Shown one piece after another: positions 44,538 through 53,200 of a stretch of 64,000 nucleotides of DNA (position 1 is its first letter; every line of letters starts with the position of its first letter). The DNA comes from Lentzea jiangxiensis (GTDB lineage Bacteria > Actinomycetota > Actinomycetes > Mycobacteriales > Pseudonocardiaceae). Under the pieces are notes generated by a model. It was not told where the DNA came from and did no database searches. It was given only the letters and a program-made list of their open reading frames with translations. The stretch lies in contig NZ_FNIX01000027.1 in the NCBI RefSeq assembly GCF_900104175.1, positions 1 to 64,000 on the forward strand, read 5' to 3'. The position numbers were made by a program, and so were the translations under genes.

Positions 44538-45302
44538 TCAGCCGGAGCTCGTGCGCGCGGCCACCCAGCCCTCGATGCCGTCGAGGAACCGGTCCACGCC
44601 GAAGCTCAGCTCGAACGGCAGCCCGTCCCCGTCCGGGCTTTGCTGATCGCCGGTTTCGGCGGCGTGCACCGCCGTCAGCGCCGGGTATTCCTCCTCGTCG
44701 AGGAACTCGGTGACGGCGTGCGTGAGACCGGCGTGCGGGAGTCCGTCCGCACGTTTGCGCTCGCTGCTCGTGCTGAGGCTGATCTGCGCCGTGCCGCGCA
44801 CGACGGCGGTGAGGTGCAGGGCCGCGCTCCTGGCCTCGCCGCCCACCAGCCCGGCCGCCAGCAGCGGGCGGAGCAGGCGGTCGAGCCACGCGAGCTGGTT
44901 GGGGCCCGCGGGCGCGTGGTCGAGCGGGACGCGCAGCAGCCAGGGGCGGCTCCGGAGACCGGCCCACAGCGCGCCGGCCCAGAGCCGGACCGCCTGCCGG
45001 AAGTCCTCGGCGCCGGCGAGGTCGGGAGGCGGGCCCGCCGCGACGTCGGCGGCCACCTCCAGCAGCAGGTCCTTGCCGGGAACGTGGTTGTAGAGCGACA
45101 TCGTGGAAAAGCCGAGCTCGGTGGCCACCCGCTGCATCGACAGCGCCTCCAGCCCGTCGGCGTCCGCGACCCGCACGGCGGCCTGCGCGATCTGCTCGAC
45201 GCTGAGCTTGGGCCGGGGTCCCCGGCTGCCCCTGCGCCGTCCCGCCCACAGCAGCGCGAGGCTCCGTTGCAGGTCGGGGTCCTTCTCTTGCCGTGCCGTC
45301 AT
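44538..45302 (-). CDS. TetR-family repressor (TetR_C-like ligand domain)
   Basis: 254 aa from ATG 45302. The helix-turn-helix spans about residues 33-80 (LSVEQIAQAAVRVADADGLE; MQRVATELGFSTMSLYNHVP). The C-terminal domain resembles the tetracycline-repressor type (LLRVPLDHAPAGPNQLAWLD; LHLTAVVRGTAQIS). It is divergent from a DUF2306 membrane protein, and a long inverted repeat lies between them, so it probably represses both genes and responds to a small molecule. Confidence 0.92.
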   Translation of the reverse strand: MTARQEKDPDLQRSLALLWAGRRRGSRGPRPKLSVEQIAQAAVRVADADGLEALSMQRVATELGFSTMSLYNHVPGKDLLLEVAADVAAGPPPDLAGAEDFRQAVRLWAGALWAGLRSRPWLLRVPLDHAPAGPNQLAWLDRLLRPLLAAGLVGGEARSAALHLTAVVRGTAQISLSTSSERKRADGLPHAGLTHAVTEFLDEEEYPALTAVHAAETGDQQSPDGDGLPFELSFGVDRFLDGIEGWVAARTSSG

Positions 45303-45336
45303 CCGCCATCCCGTTCGTCAGCTGGATGCCATCATA

Positions 45337-45380
45337 AAACTACGTACAACATACGTTTTTATGTATGGTGTACGTAGTTT
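45337..45380. promoter_or_regulatory. TetR operator, 18-bp inverted repeat
   Basis: AAACTACGTACAACATAC (45337-45354) is mirrored by GTATGGTGTACGTAGTTT (45363-45380), 17 of 18 positions matching, with an 8-bp spacer. This A/T-rich island lies 35 bp upstream of the tetR ATG and 21 bp upstream of the DUF2306 ATG. Two overlapping half-operators are plausible. Confidence 0.8.
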
Positions 45381-45401
45381 CTTTCCGACGAACGGACTTC
45401 C

Positions 45402-46133
45402 ATGACCTCGACTGCTCCGCCCCGCCAGAAGACCTGGTGGCGCCGCCCCTGGATCGCGCCGCTGATGATGGTGGTCGCGGCGTTCCTGGCGTTCTCCGTG
45501 CCGCCCTACCTGACCCTCGACCCGGCCCACTCGCGGCTGGAACCGCCGCCGGGCAACGACCTCTACTACCCGCTGCTGGTCGCGCACGTCCTCTGCGGCA
45601 CCGTCGCCATGGCGACCGCCTGCTTCCAGGTCTGGCCGGCGTTCCGCGCACGCCACCGGACCGGGCACCGCATCACCGGCCGCGTCTACGTCTACGCCGG
45701 CGCGTTGCCGGCGGGCGTGCTCGGCCTCTACATCGGCTGGCACACGACGGCGGGCCCGTCGGTGCTGGTGGCCAACCTCGTGGGATCGGCGCTGTGGGTG
45801 GTGACCACGGCCACCGGGCTCTGGATGGCCCGCAGGCGCCGCTACGACGAGCACCGCAGGTGGATGTCGCGCAGCTTCGCGCTCGCCATGTCGATCGCGC
45901 TGAGCCGGGTCATCAACGTCCCGGCCATGATCGTGCTCACGCCTCAGGTGGACACGGCGTTCGGCGGCAACGAGGTGTTGATGCGCAACACCGCGACGAG
46001 CATCGGCGTCTGGCTCAGCCCTCTGCTCCTGCTGCTGCTCACGGACTGGATCCTGGAGCGCCGCAAGGCGGGTGCCCGCCGGGCGGTGCCGCCCCGTGGT
46101 GCGGTGGCGGGGGTGCCCGTGGCGACCGGCTGA
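45402..46133 (+). CDS. DUF2306 membrane protein
   Basis: 243 aa from ATG 45402. About seven hydrophobic segments are seen, starting at residues about 19-36 (WIAPLMMVVAAFLAFSVPPY). DUF2306 marks are LLVAHVLCGTVAMATACFQV near residue 63, HRITGRVYVYAG near 90, and HRRWMSRSFALAMSIALSRV near 147, where conserved His residues occur in helices. DUF2306 proteins are predicted integral membrane proteins, possibly haem-binding, of unknown role. Regulation by the adjacent TetR is likely. Confidence 0.88.
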   Translation: MTSTAPPRQKTWWRRPWIAPLMMVVAAFLAFSVPPYLTLDPAHSRLEPPPGNDLYYPLLVAHVLCGTVAMATACFQVWPAFRARHRTGHRITGRVYVYAGALPAGVLGLYIGWHTTAGPSVLVANLVGSALWVVTTATGLWMARRRRYDEHRRWMSRSFALAMSIALSRVINVPAMIVLTPQVDTAFGGNEVLMRNTATSIGVWLSPLLLLLLTDWILERRKAGARRAVPPRGAVAGVPVATG

Positions 46134-46161
46134 CCCGCGTCACCGGGAGGCAACCGCCGGT

Positions 46162-46187
46162 GGCGGGCGAGCGGGATCTCGCCCGCC
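46162..46187. terminator. bidirectional hairpin between convergent genes
   Basis: GGCGGGCGAG (46162-46171) pairs with CTCGCCCGCC (46178-46187) around a 6-nt loop, between the DUF2306 stop and the WGR-protein stop. Confidence 0.7.
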
Positions 46188-46227
46188 CGCCTTCCACCGC
46201 GGGTGTCCACTCAGGACCGGACCGGCG

Positions 46228-47661
46228 TCACAGCAACCGCTTGATCTCACCGCGGGCCCGGTAGAACCCGCCGCCGGCCGAGGTGTGGACCTCCGTCACC
46301 AGGTACCGCGCCCCCGGCACCCGGATGTTCTTCGGGAACTGCACCGCCCGCGCCCGGTCGTACCCCTCGGAGACCACGTGCACCCGCAGGCGCCCGTTCT
46401 CCTGCACGCACTCGACGACCACGCCGCCGCTCGGCGGAACCGCGCTCGCCACAACGGTTTCCACCTCGGTGGTGGCCTCGACGCGCTGCCAGTGGTCGGC
46501 CTTGATGTCGCTGGGCTTCGGCAGCTCGCCCTGCTCGGCGGCGTGGATCGCGGCCGGGCTCGCGTCGACGCACGCCAGGGAGCCGTCGGTGGTGACGATG
46601 TAGAGGCGTTCGTCGCGGTGCTGCATGGAGTACGCGGAACCGCAGCCCGTGCCGAGCTTCCACAGGCGGGTGCCGTCGGCGGCGAAGCAGTACACCGACG
46701 AGTGGTTGTCGCCCGCGAAGACGTAGTCGCCGTCCGGGGAGGTGGCGCACGAGAAGACCGCCGCGTCGCAGCGGTAGCGGGCCGTCTCGGCGCCGGTGGC
46801 GCGCGACAGGCGGTGCACGTAGCCGCGGCTCGTGCCGGCGAACACCTCCGCCGGCTCCTGCCAGCCGAACAGCACCGCGCCCACGGTGTCGGTGTGCCAC
46901 ACGGGATCGCCGCTGCGGGCCGCGTAGTGCGTCACGCCCCGCGAATGGCCGTGGAACACGCCTTCCGGTGCGCAGCGCACCATCCAGGCGCTGTCGCCGG
47001 TGCTGCGGCGCGACCACTGGAACTCGTCCTCGTGGTCGACCAGCGTGATGCCGCCCTGCCGGTCGGACACGCCGAGCACGCCGTCGTCGATGTCGAGCCA
47101 GTAGATGTCGACGTCGCTCGCGATTTCGTAAGCCACGCGCGGGACCTTGCCGCCGAGGTCGTACACGCGGCCGTCGTCGCAGCCCGCGTAGATCCAGAAG
47201 TCGTCGGCCACGATGCACTTCACGCCGTCCGGCAGGCCGTAGCGCCCGGTCACCCGGCCGTCGTGCGCGAGGGTGAAGACGTCGCCGCGCTCGTTGCCGA
47301 CCCAGGCCTCGTCCTCGCCGATGAAGATGCCGAACGCGGGCGCGCCCGAGTGGAAGCGCCACAGCACGGGGGCCTGCCGCGCCGTCGACCGGACGCTCGT
47401 GATCTCGCGCCGGGTGACGGGGCGCCGCTGCCGTTCGCCCTTCACGGCGGGCGCGTAGCCCTTGCGCACCTTCTCGCCGATCTTCTTCTGGGCGGCCTGC
47501 ACGGCCTTGGTCTCGTCGGCGAACGTCGACTCGCGCGTGGAACCCCGCTCTCCGATGCGGCCGAACGTGATGGTCACCGTCGTGCCGTCGACGACCACCT
47601 CGTAGAACTTGTGGGCGCTCCCACCGGTCTCGGACAGCTCCAGGTACGTGGTGGCGGCCAC
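46228..47661 (-). CDS. WGR-domain protein with beta-propeller
   Basis: 477 aa from ATG 47661. Residues about 1-80 are a WGR domain (YLELSETGGSAHKFYEVVVD; TFGRIGERGSTRESTFADET; QKKIGEKVRKGYAPAV), the module that binds nucleic acid or senses DNA ends in PARPs and bacterial DNA-damage proteins. The remainder is a repeated-strand propeller (WVGNERGDVFTLAHDGRVTG; YVFAGDNHSSVYCFAADGTR; LYIVTTDGSLACVD). WGR plus propeller, with no catalytic domain, is seen in some actinomycete and other bacterial proteins; the role is unknown. It is a lone gene convergent with DUF2306. Confidence 0.85.
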   Translation of the reverse strand: MAATTYLELSETGGSAHKFYEVVVDGTTVTITFGRIGERGSTRESTFADETKAVQAAQKKIGEKVRKGYAPAVKGERQRRPVTRREITSVRSTARQAPVLWRFHSGAPAFGIFIGEDEAWVGNERGDVFTLAHDGRVTGRYGLPDGVKCIVADDFWIYAGCDDGRVYDLGGKVPRVAYEIASDVDIYWLDIDDGVLGVSDRQGGITLVDHEDEFQWSRRSTGDSAWMVRCAPEGVFHGHSRGVTHYAARSGDPVWHTDTVGAVLFGWQEPAEVFAGTSRGYVHRLSRATGAETARYRCDAAVFSCATSPDGDYVFAGDNHSSVYCFAADGTRLWKLGTGCGSAYSMQHRDERLYIVTTDGSLACVDASPAAIHAAEQGELPKPSDIKADHWQRVEATTEVETVVASAVPPSGGVVVECVQENGRLRVHVVSEGYDRARAVQFPKNIRVPGARYLVTEVHTSAGGGFYRARGEIKRLL

Positions 47662-47863
47662 GGTCTTCCCCCTCGTGTTGATCAGCTGGTCAGGACGCTA
47701 GCAACGGGGTCTGACAATTCCGGTTGTGGTGGAAGAACGCCGGACAGTGACCAGGCGGCTACCGGATCGGAACGCAGACGGTGTTTCTCCTTGCGCGGAA
47801 CGGGTATTCGCCGGTTCCCCGAACATCCGCGGCGTGTCGGCGCCCCGAGCAGGACGGTGAGAC

Positions 47864-49006
47864 GTGGAAAAGGCGCCCTCGAAGGACGCGTGGAGTCCGA
47901 CGGTAGGTGTGGAGGAGGAGTTCCTCCTGGTGGACCCGGAGACGGGTGCGCCGGTGAACCTGGCGGACGAGGTCGTCACCATCGCGCGCGAGGAGCTCGG
48001 TCTGGAGCTCGAGCACGAGCTGACCGGCGCGCAGGTGGAGATCAACACGACGATCTGCCGCGACGTCGAGCAGGCCCGGCAGGAGCTCCTGGACACACGT
48101 CGCCTGGTCGCGCAGGCCGCGCGGATGGCCGGGTGCCGCGCCGTCGCCGTCGGGGCGCCTCCGCTCGGTGAGGCGATCGGCGAGGTCACGGACAGCCGGC
48201 GCTACCAGCGCATCGCCCGCGAGTTCGGTGCTCTGGCCGAGCAGCAGCTGATCTGCGGTTGTCACGTGCACGTCGCCGTCCCCGACCGGGAGACCGCGGT
48301 GCAGGTGTGCAACCACATGCGCCCGTGGCTTCCCGTGCTGGCCGCCGTGACCGCGAACTCGCCGTTCTCCGGCGGCGAGGACACGGGTTTCGCGAGCTGG
48401 CGTTCGACGGTCTGGTCGCGCTGGCCGGTGTCCGGGCCGCCGCCGGTCTTCGAGTCGTGGCAGCACTACGAAGAGCTCTGCGACACCATGATCACGGCGG
48501 GCACGGCCCTGGACCGCGCGATGGTCTACTGGGACGTCCGCCCCGCCACCGAGCTGCCCACCGTCGAGGTGCGGGTCTCGGACGTCGCGGCGACCGTGGA
48601 CGAAGCGGTGCTGCTGGCCGCGTTGGTGCGCGCTCTGGTGGCCCAGGCCGTCGTCGACGTCGGGCGCGGCGTCGAGGCGGAGCCGGTTCCCCAGGAGACG
48701 CTGCGCCAGGCGTGCTGGAGCGCGGCCAACGAAGGCCTGCGCGGCACCGTCCTCGACGTGCTGGCCGGCGAGCCGAGGCCCGTGCGGCAGCAGCTCGACG
48801 ACCTGGTGCGGCGGCTGACCCCGATCTTCGAGGCGAACGGTGACCTGCCTGCCGTGCAACGAGGCCTGCACCTGCTCGACACGCAGGGCGGCGGCGCGGA
48901 CCGCCAGCGCACCGCGTTCCGCGGCGGTCAGGTCGAGTCGTTGCTGAGCCTGGTCGACGTCGACAACGCCGACCGCGCCGAGCAGCGGCAGAGCACCGCG
49001 AGCTGA
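47864..49006 (+). CDS. GCS2-family carboxylate-amine ligase (YbdK-like)
   Basis: 380 aa from GTG 47864. It has the GCS2 glutamate-cysteine ligase fold: TVGVEEEFLLVDPETGAPVN at the start, ELTGAQVEINTTICRDVEQA near residue 52, GCHVHVAVPDRE near 132, and the ATP-site end VEVRVSDVAATVDEAVLL. In actinomycetes such enzymes include weak glutamate-cysteine ligases and YbdK types. The acceptor cannot be inferred, and EgtA of ergothioneine synthesis is a related but distinct clade. It is a single gene with a hairpin after the stop. Confidence 0.88.
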   Translation: MEKAPSKDAWSPTVGVEEEFLLVDPETGAPVNLADEVVTIAREELGLELEHELTGAQVEINTTICRDVEQARQELLDTRRLVAQAARMAGCRAVAVGAPPLGEAIGEVTDSRRYQRIAREFGALAEQQLICGCHVHVAVPDRETAVQVCNHMRPWLPVLAAVTANSPFSGGEDTGFASWRSTVWSRWPVSGPPPVFESWQHYEELCDTMITAGTALDRAMVYWDVRPATELPTVEVRVSDVAATVDEAVLLAALVRALVAQAVVDVGRGVEAEPVPQETLRQACWSAANEGLRGTVLDVLAGEPRPVRQQLDDLVRRLTPIFEANGDLPAVQRGLHLLDTQGGGADRQRTAFRGGQVESLLSLVDVDNADRAEQRQSTAS

Positions 49007-49008
49007 GG

Positions 49009-49034
49009 CCCGGCGGCCTTCGCGGGCTGCCGGG
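49009..49034 (+). terminator. hairpin terminator after the GCS2 gene
   Basis: CCCGGCGGCC (49009-49018) pairs with GGCTGCCGGG (49025-49034), 9 of 10 pairs, immediately after the TGA at 49006. Confidence 0.55.
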
Positions 49035-49045
49035 TGCTCATCGGG

Positions 49046-49280
49046 TCATGGTGTGACCGGCGCGTTGGTCAGTCCCCCGACCGCGCCGGTCACCGTGTTC
49101 GACGCGTGCACGACGTTGGGCAGCGCCGAGCACTTCGACACCGAGGTGACGTGGACGGCGTACCGGCCCACGCCGCCGAGGTTCGAACGGTTGGCGCGCC
49201 AGGTGTTCCCGCGCCCGTTCGGCAGACCCGGCGTGGTGCCGCCGCAGGGCACGCCGTTGACGGTGCAGCCCGTGGGAAAA
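49046..49280 (-). other. possible remnant of a secreted-protein gene; no secure gene
   Basis: Between the GCS2 terminator and the immunity genes no convincing intact gene is seen. The minus strand shows a clean-looking stretch (NRSNLGGVGRYAVHVTSVSK; CSALPNVVHASNTV) ending at 49046, similar in style to the end of actinomycete exported beta-rich proteins. It lacks a plausible start or signal peptide and the upstream frame is poor. I treat it as a possible fragment. Confidence 0.3.
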
Positions 49281-49335
49281 AGGGATCGCCCCCGCCACGG
49301 GCATGGGCGGCACACACCGCCCACCGGTCGTCGAG

Positions 49336-49779
49336 TCAGGCTCCGGCGCCCGTGAGCCCGCGGCGGAACCACTCCGGCATCTGCTCCTCGGACCGCGGGA
49401 ACCAGTCCTGCTCGGTCGCGAAGTCCTCCGCCGACGGCGTCTCGTCGAACTTCGGGGCCTCGTCGCGGTTGTAGGTGATGCTGTACCTGCCGGGCGGGTC
49501 GAGGACGTACTCGAAGCCGATCCAGGAGCCGAGCCCTTCGGCGTACATGCCCTTGCGCAGCTGCTGGAACTTCCGCCAGGCGTCCGGCGTGAACGACCAG
49601 CCGCGCACGGTGCCGTCGGGCATCTTCACGCCCGTGTCCGCCTCGCTGTGCATGCCGATCATCTTGACGCGCACCACCAGGCGCACCCAGCCGTGCGGCA
49701 GAGTCGGCAGGATCTCCTGCGTGATCTCCGCGAGCTTCTCCTGCTGCTCGGTCGGGCTGAGCGCCGGCCAGTTCGCCAT
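49336..49779 (-). CDS. YezG-like immunity protein, second copy
   Basis: 147 aa from ATG 49779 with a near-perfect GGAGGAAG upstream. The pattern of tryptophans and the segment FEYVLDPPGRYSITYNRDEA near residue 93, followed by EQDWFPRSEEQMPEWFRRGL, parallels the gene just upstream, so the two are paralogues. The fold pattern fits the YezG/DUF600-like immunity family that neutralises polymorphic toxin nucleases. It lies 40 bp after the first copy, downstream of the toxin. It may protect against a related toxin, or be a second immunity factor. Confidence 0.65.
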   Translation of the reverse strand: MANWPALSPTEQQEKLAEITQEILPTLPHGWVRLVVRVKMIGMHSEADTGVKMPDGTVRGWSFTPDAWRKFQQLRKGMYAEGLGSWIGFEYVLDPPGRYSITYNRDEAPKFDETPSAEDFATEQDWFPRSEEQMPEWFRRGLTGAGA

Positions 49780-49819
49780 GGTGTCGCTTCCTCCTAGATC
49801 GCGGTCGGACCCGGCCAGC

Positions 49820-50278
49820 CTACTGATCGGCCGGGCTCGCCTCCTGCTCGCGCTGGAGCTCCTCACCGCGTTCGACCATTTCGCGCAACCAGTCCGGGAC
49901 GTGCTCGTCCGCCCTCGGGAAGGCCTCCAGGTCGCGCACGAACATCATCGGGTGCAGGTCCGGCGACCACCGCGGGTTCTCGTCGTAGTTGAACGTCACC
50001 TCGGGCGCGGCCTCGCGGTGCAGCACGAACCGCGCCGACAACCACGCGCCGCGGTCCTCCCGGTACATCTGCTCGCGGAGGTCCTGCAGCCGCTCGACCA
50101 TGTCCGCCAGCCGCACCTCACCCGCGAACCTGCCCTCCGCGGTCTTCGCCGACGCGGCCAGCTCGTACGCGTGGACGTTCGCCCAGACGTCCAGCGTCAC
50201 GCGGTTCCACCCGGGCGGGGCCCCCGCCTCCAGCAGCGCGCAGATCTCAGCGCTTCGCGTATCGGTTCGTGGGTCCAT
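49820..50278 (-). CDS. YezG-like immunity protein overlapping the toxin gene
   Basis: 152 aa from ATG 50278, 32 bp inside the toxin gene end, so the two are translationally linked. The segment ARFVLHREAAPEVTFNYDEN near residue 81 and PRADEHVPDWLREMVE near the end match the paralogue. A YezG/DUF600-like alpha/beta fold is suggested from this pattern, not proven. Position directly after the toxin and overlap with it point to the cognate immunity protein for the C-terminal nuclease. Confidence 0.7.
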   Translation of the reverse strand: MDPRTDTRSAEICALLEAGAPPGWNRVTLDVWANVHAYELAASAKTAEGRFAGEVRLADMVERLQDLREQMYREDRGAWLSARFVLHREAAPEVTFNYDENPRWSPDLHPMMFVRDLEAFPRADEHVPDWLREMVERGEELQREQEASPADQ

Positions 50279-53200
50279 AGTTCACCTCCGGACGGTTCGG
50301 GAAGACCCGTTCCTTGGTCACCACGTTCTCCACGATCTTATTGCCGTCCGCGTCCAGCTTCGGCTTGCCGTTCGCGTCGACCTCGTACGTGACCTCCTGC
50401 CAGCGCATGGTCACCTCGTCCGGCACGCCGTCGGCGCCGCGGGTGGCCCGCACCTGGTAGTTCTGGACGTCCTGGTGGTCCTTGGAGGCGAACTCGACGA
50501 GGTAGCTCTCCTTCTCCCGCCACGACGCGGCGTGCACCCAGCCGTCGCGGATGTTGCCGGAGTTGGACGCGGCCATCTGCGGGTGCATGTTGATGTACTC
50601 GCCGAGGCCGCCGAGCTCGTTGGCGAGCAGGTGACCACCGGCCCACTTGACGCGCGAGTTCTCCAGCTCCTGCGGGGTGAGCTCGCGATCCGGCGGATTG
50701 CTCGGGTACGCGGCCTCGCCCTCCTGGTAAGCGCGCTGCTGGGATCCCTTGCCGGGATCGTCGTCGCGGTACGTCGCGTTCTGCCCCTTCGCCTCGACCT
50801 CGCCGGTCATCGCGTCGGTCTGGCCGTGCTCGTTCGTGTGGAACGAGAGCACCTTGTCCGGGTTGTGGGTGTTCGGCACCTGGTACTGCGCGTCCGGCAG
50901 CAACGGGTGGCTGAGGTCGGGGTTGAACCCGGACCACTTGCCCTTGCCGTCGATCGACATGTCCTGGCGGCCGGGTGTCGCCTCGACCCACTTGACGTTG
51001 CCGTCGCCGTCGGTGATGAACGTCGTGCGCGTGCCGTTCTCGTTGCGCACCGGGTACTCGGTCCACGGCTGCAGCGGCTGGTGGTCGCGCAGCGGTGCCG
51101 GAACCGGGTCGGGGGCCTCGACCGGCTGCAGCCGGTCGGGCTGGGTGTTGCCGTCCGGAACGGTCTCCCGGTCGCGGTGCGGCGCGTAGATCTCCTCGTT
51201 CCGGTTGAGCGGTCGCGGCGGGGCGTCTGGGTTGCCCGGGTCGGCCGGCTGGTGCGTCGGCCGGTCGTACTCGACGAACCGGTCGTTGTAGGTCGGGTCG
51301 TCCGGCTCGATGACCCGGTCCTTCGGGAGCGGCGTGTGCTCGGGATCCGGCCTGCGCGGGGTGTCCTGGTTCTCCGGCGCGCCGCTGTTCTCCGCGTCGC
51401 TGTTCTCCGGGCCGTCGGAGTCCCCGCGGTCCCTGGCGCCGTCGCCGTCGGTGTTCCGGTCGCTGCCGGGCGCGTACCCGTCCTCGCCGGCCCTGGTCCT
51501 CGACCCGTCCGGGTGGTGCGTCTCCCACTCGCCGTTCGGGGGGATCCGCGGCGAGCGCGTGCCGTCCGGGCCGATTTCCGCGTCACTGGCGAAGACACGC
51601 CCGCTGCTGTCCGTCCACGCGGGCCTGTTCGGCGCCACGACCGGTGCGTCGAGGTTCCGCGCCAGCTGCTGCGCGAAGTCGTTGCTGCCCGCGTCGCACC
51701 CGATCAGCCGAACCGGCCTGCTGCCGTCGTACCCGCTGCGGCGCAACATGTCCGCGTACTCGGCCGGCGTGTAGTGGTGCCCGCCGACGCGCGCCCGGCC
51801 GTCCGGCGTGACGTGCACGTCGGCGGTGAAGAACCGCGGGTCGTCCGGCACGCGGTGCGGCAGGTCGCCCATGTCGGGGTCGCCACCGTGGTGCGACACA
51901 CCGGCGGGCGTCTGCTCGGCGTGCCGTTCGTGGGCCTGCTCCGGCGACGGGCGCTCGTCCGCGTGGGTGTTCGGGTTGTCCGGGGTGTCGCCGTCCGTGC
52001 GGCCGTCGGCGTCGTGGCGGCCGGGACCGTCGGGGTCGCGGTGCGTGCCGGGTGCGTCGGGCCTGCTGCTGTCGGGCCTGCTGCTGTCCGGCCTGGTGCT
52101 GTCTGGCCTGGTGCTGTCGGGGCGAGCCGTGTCGGGCCGCGAGCCGTCGGGGCGGTGGTGCGGCTGGCCGGGCGCGTCGGGGCGCTGACCGGGGTGCGTG
52201 GTGGGGCTGTCCGCGCCGCGCGGGCGGGCACCGTCCGCATCGGGCCTGTGGTGGACGGCGTCGGGCCGGCTCGGACCACCGGGGTGCCCGCCGGGCGCGT
52301 CCGTGCGGGGCCGCGAGGCGTCGGGCCGGCCGTCAGGACGCGAGCCCGGTCCGTCGGGCCTGTGCCCTGGCGCGTCAGGACGCCCGCCGGGACCGTGACC
52401 ACCCGGCGCGTGCGGTGCGCCGGGACCACCCGGACTCGGCGTGAAGCCGGGCTGCTGCGGCACGTGCGGCGAGCCGGGAGCGTTGGGCGCGTTCGGACTC
52501 GTGTGCGGCGCGGACGGGCCGTCCGCGTGAGTGGGGGATGTGGTCGACTGCGGACGCGTGGGCGCGTCCGTCCGGCCCGCCGGCGAAGTCGTGCCAGGGC
52601 CGTGCGGCCCGTCAGGAGAGTGCGGGGCACCCCCACCGGGACCGTGCGGCGTGTGGGACCCGGACGGCGCGTGCGGTGCGCTGGGACCGCCGTGCGGCGC
52701 ACTCGGGCTGTGCGGTGCACCTGGACCGCCATGCGGCGCGTTAGGCGCGGACGGCCCGCTCGGGCTGTGAGGCGGATTCGGTCCGGACGGCCCACCGTGA
52801 GGTGCGCTGGGAGCGTTCGGCGACCCGGACGGCCCGAAACCGGGCTGCGACGGCGCCGACGGCCGAGCCGACGAGGGCGACACGTCCGGCGTGCGCTGCG
52901 ACGGCAGGCCCGACCCGAGGTCACCGCGCGAGCCCGGCGTACCGGTCCACCCGCCACCGGCCCCGGGACGCGCACCGCCACCAGCCGGCTGACCGCCCGG
53001 CGCGCCTCCGCCGGGCGCTCCCGAGGGACCACCCATCGGCCCCTGCTGCGCGGTGGACGGAGAGCCGGTCGACGGGCCACCGTCACGCGGTGCGGAAGGC
53101 GCGTGCTGCGTCGGAGCCTCCGGCGTGGCCACACCCGCCTGGCTCGTCTGACCGGTGTTGCGCGGCACCGCCGGGGCGTCCGGCGTCGATCCCGGCCCGT

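Noticed and set aside
47700..47863. possible gene between the WGR and GCS2 genes
   Set aside because: No start, ribosome site or coding pattern; it is the divergent promoter region.
52040..52140. CRISPR-like array
   Set aside because: The repeats are contiguous 15-bp codon units inside the toxin gene without spacers.
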